From: a virus
Virus record (IMG/VR): IMGVR_UViG_3300044641_002097
Span: 1-40,094 of that record
Length of the DNA stretch: 40,094 bases
Strand: one strand, 5' to 3'
The position numbers and the translations under genes are program-made. Below, piece by piece: positions 38,867 to 40,094 of the stretch (position 1 is the first letter of the stretch; every line of letters starts with the position of its first letter). A model generated the notes under the pieces. The model was not told the origin of the DNA. It searched no databases and saw only the letters and a program-made list of their open reading frames with translations.

Positions 38867-39423
38867 TACAAAGGGATGTAGCAGCGATCAAAGATTCCCG
38901 CAGGTGTCGTGTACGGACATGGTGAATCAGGATTCTGCCATTTTACAGTAACGTCCCAAACCACATTGCTCTTCAAGTCATCCGCTACGGGATTCTTTGG
39001 AGTGATGGTCACGGGTGCGTTGGCAAGGTGAACTGCTGATGATGTTCTGAACGCAATGGAGTACTCTGATGAGTATTTAAGTTGCGTGTAGAAATCGCAG
39101 TTCTCCAAGTAGTTCGGGTCTTTGAAGTTCAGCACGTGGGATGTTCCACCATTGGTAAACTCGGAATCACCGAACCCTGCTAATTCAGAGGTTGTACCTC
39201 CGTCATAACTGCCCTGTGTTTGCCAAATTACAATGATGTCACCGTTGTCGATGCCCGTAGTCCATTCCGTAGGATTGGTGGGGTCGGTGAATGAAAACGT
39301 GCTTTTAACGAATGCCACCGAACGAATACGCCCGTACTCGTAGGATGGACAAGGATTGCAGGAATAAGTAGGTATTGCGCCTCCGCTTCCGCATCCTGAA
39401 TCTGATGGATAATATACTGACAT
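38866..39423 (-). CDS. Major tail tube protein (probable)
   Basis: The 185-residue protein follows the tail-terminator gene, the usual order (connector, neck, terminator, tube). It has a Cys-rich N-terminal 27 residues (DSGCGSGGAIPTYSCNPCP), then a beta-rich body (IRSVAFVKSTFSFTDPTNPT, GDIIVIWQTQGSYDGGTTSE) with the alternate-strand and Gly/Thr turns of tail-tube folds. NPVADDLKSNVVWDVTVKW makes the last strand. No family match could be tested. Its relatives seen in Bacteroidota phages are usually annotated only as hypothetical. Confidence 0.55.
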   Translation of the reverse strand: MSVYYPSDSGCGSGGAIPTYSCNPCPSYEYGRIRSVAFVKSTFSFTDPTNPTEWTTGIDNGDIIVIWQTQGSYDGGTTSELAGFGDSEFTNGGTSHVLNFKDPNYLENCDFYTQLKYSSEYSIAFRTSSAVHLANAPVTITPKNPVADDLKSNVVWDVTVKWQNPDSPCPYTTPAGIFDRCYIPL

Positions 39424-39435
39424 ATCTATGTTGTG

Positions 39436-40035
39436 TTAACACTCAAGGCAAGAGGTTATACACTCATTATTATAATCTGTGGTTATGTTGTAATCAATCG
39501 TAAACAGGCATTGGTGCATCCTTACGGGGTATGCGTTGGCATCAAAGGAATACTCCTGTTGCCAAATCTCAATGCCATTGTAATTATCTTCTGTGGTTTC
39601 AACCGTTACGCCCAACAATCCGTTGTAGGGTAGTAAGGTATCACCTAAGTATTGCTTATTGAGGGATGACCTGACCATGAAGCCTAGATCATATTGATTC
39701 AGTCGTGTACGCTGTTTATCAGCAAAAACAACCATTCGCATCTGTGCTACTTCCCGACCGTTGGTTGCACCATCACCATACGACAAGGGTGATTCTTCGT
39801 TCTGAATACCTATGATGCGGTGATAGCATCGAAAACTGAATCTATCATCAAACCCCGCAAACGTGCTGAAATCCCGTTGTGATACGAGGATAGGCACGGT
39901 GCGCTGATCTGATTCATTAACGGGTTGAAGTTCAGAAAGCCCGTTGAGTTGGTTCGTGAACCGTTTGCCGTCAGTGAGTTTGCCCGACTGCAAATCAGAA
40001 TTAAGCATCTCGACTATTTCGGCTATGTACGGCAT
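39436..40035 (-). CDS. Tail terminator / head-tail joining protein
   Basis: The 199-residue protein begins MPYIAEIVEMLNSDLQSGKL, an N-terminal helix as in tail-terminator proteins. A beta sheet region follows (TVPILVSQRDFSTFAGFDD) and it ends in a Cys cluster (NECITSCLEC). It comes directly after the neck protein, with the overlap TAATG across the circular junction (start codon in both repeat copies). The role is inferred from gene order. It is not part of the repeat except for its first two codons. Confidence 0.55.
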   Translation of the reverse strand: MPYIAEIVEMLNSDLQSGKLTDGKRFTNQLNGLSELQPVNESDQRTVPILVSQRDFSTFAGFDDRFSFRCYHRIIGIQNEESPLSYGDGATNGREVAQMRMVVFADKQRTRLNQYDLGFMVRSSLNKQYLGDTLLPYNGLLGVTVETTEDNYNGIEIWQQEYSFDANAYPVRMHQCLFTIDYNITTDYNNECITSCLEC

Positions 40036-40094
40036 TAGAGTTGTTTATTTATACAATAGTTAAAAAAGAGTTGCAACATTGCAAGTTCATCTTT
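40030..40094. repeat. Right copy of terminal direct repeat (assembly overlap, degraded)
   Basis: This equals bases 1-65 except for five substitutions, each to A on the plus strand (C to A four times, T to A once), at 40053, 40058, 40064, 40067 and 40076. All five change the protein (V to L, I to F, V to F, D to Y, W to C), which fits errors at a contig end better than a natural variant. The frame is otherwise that of the neck-protein C-terminus. Confidence 0.85.

Noticed and set aside
411-39633. Long open frames on the plus strand throughout the window
   Set aside because: Each lies opposite a better minus-strand gene, has low-complexity or arginine/serine/cysteine-rich translation, and lacks promoter or gene-overlap links.
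1-40094. Integrase, CI-type repressor, tRNA genes, insertion sequences, CRISPR arrays
   Set aside because: Searched for by eye in translations and intergenic sequence; none were recognised, though a tRNA scan was not possible.

Overview
The window is essentially one complete tailed-phage genome written on the minus strand. Bases 40030-40094 repeat bases 1-65 (60 of 65 identical), and the last minus-strand gene before base 1 continues correctly into the gene that starts at 40035 (a TAATG stop/start overlap across the junction). This indicates a circular or terminally redundant molecule of about 40,029 bp cut at an arbitrary point. All convincing genes lie on the minus strand, most of them chained by ATGA or TAATG overlaps. 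The likely host is a member of Bacteroidota. Seven intergenic sites carry the TAnnTTTG -7 element of that phylum (mostly TATATTTG), several with a TTG about 18-20 nt upstream; start codons lack Shine-Dalgarno sequences; and the signal peptides end in AQ. No integrase or CI-type lysogeny repressor is visible, so a lytic lifestyle is likely. A tape-measure protein without sheath genes points to a siphovirus.

Layout in transcription order (right to left). From 33.0 to 30.5 kb is a two-gene cassette of SNF2-type helicase and beta-class DNA methyltransferase, with its own promoter, palindromic operator, structured leader and terminator. From 30.4 to 22.6 kb is the early/replication region: small HTH and membrane peptides, ERF recombinase, NinB-like protein, wHTH protein, many small unknowns, then a DnaD-like initiator gene with an internal iteron/AT-rich array that is probably the origin, and a VRR-NUC nuclease. 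From 22.6 to 20.1 kb is a tightly overlapping glycan cluster (three glycosyltransferases and a TylF-type methyltransferase). From 20.1 to 9.3 kb are terminase small and large subunits, a virion protein, tail assembly chaperone (probable -1 frameshift), three small structural proteins, tape measure and two large tail-tip proteins. From 9.3 to 1.5 kb are another glycosyltransferase, portal, MuF-like protein, small membrane protein, scaffold, a promoter-terminator-bounded glycosyltransferase/FkbM methyltransferase moron, and the major capsid protein. Through the junction, 1.5 kb to 35.7 kb holds connector, neck, tail terminator, tail tube, fibre and beta-helix proteins. From 35.7 to 33.1 kb is the lysis region (DUF1508-like protein, membrane proteins, CHAP endolysin, holin-like protein) ending in a strong terminator.

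The most unusual features are: five glycosyltransferases and two sugar-type O-methyltransferases scattered through the morphogenesis genes; two about 90-nt 5' leaders, one before the helicase and one before the replication genes, that share an architecture (promoter, hairpin, terminator hairpin at the start codon, long-range complementarity) and look like attenuators; a DnaJ-like zinc motif inside the portal; and a head/tail gene order in which the tail genes precede portal and capsid. All function calls come from reading translations by eye; no database search was possible.
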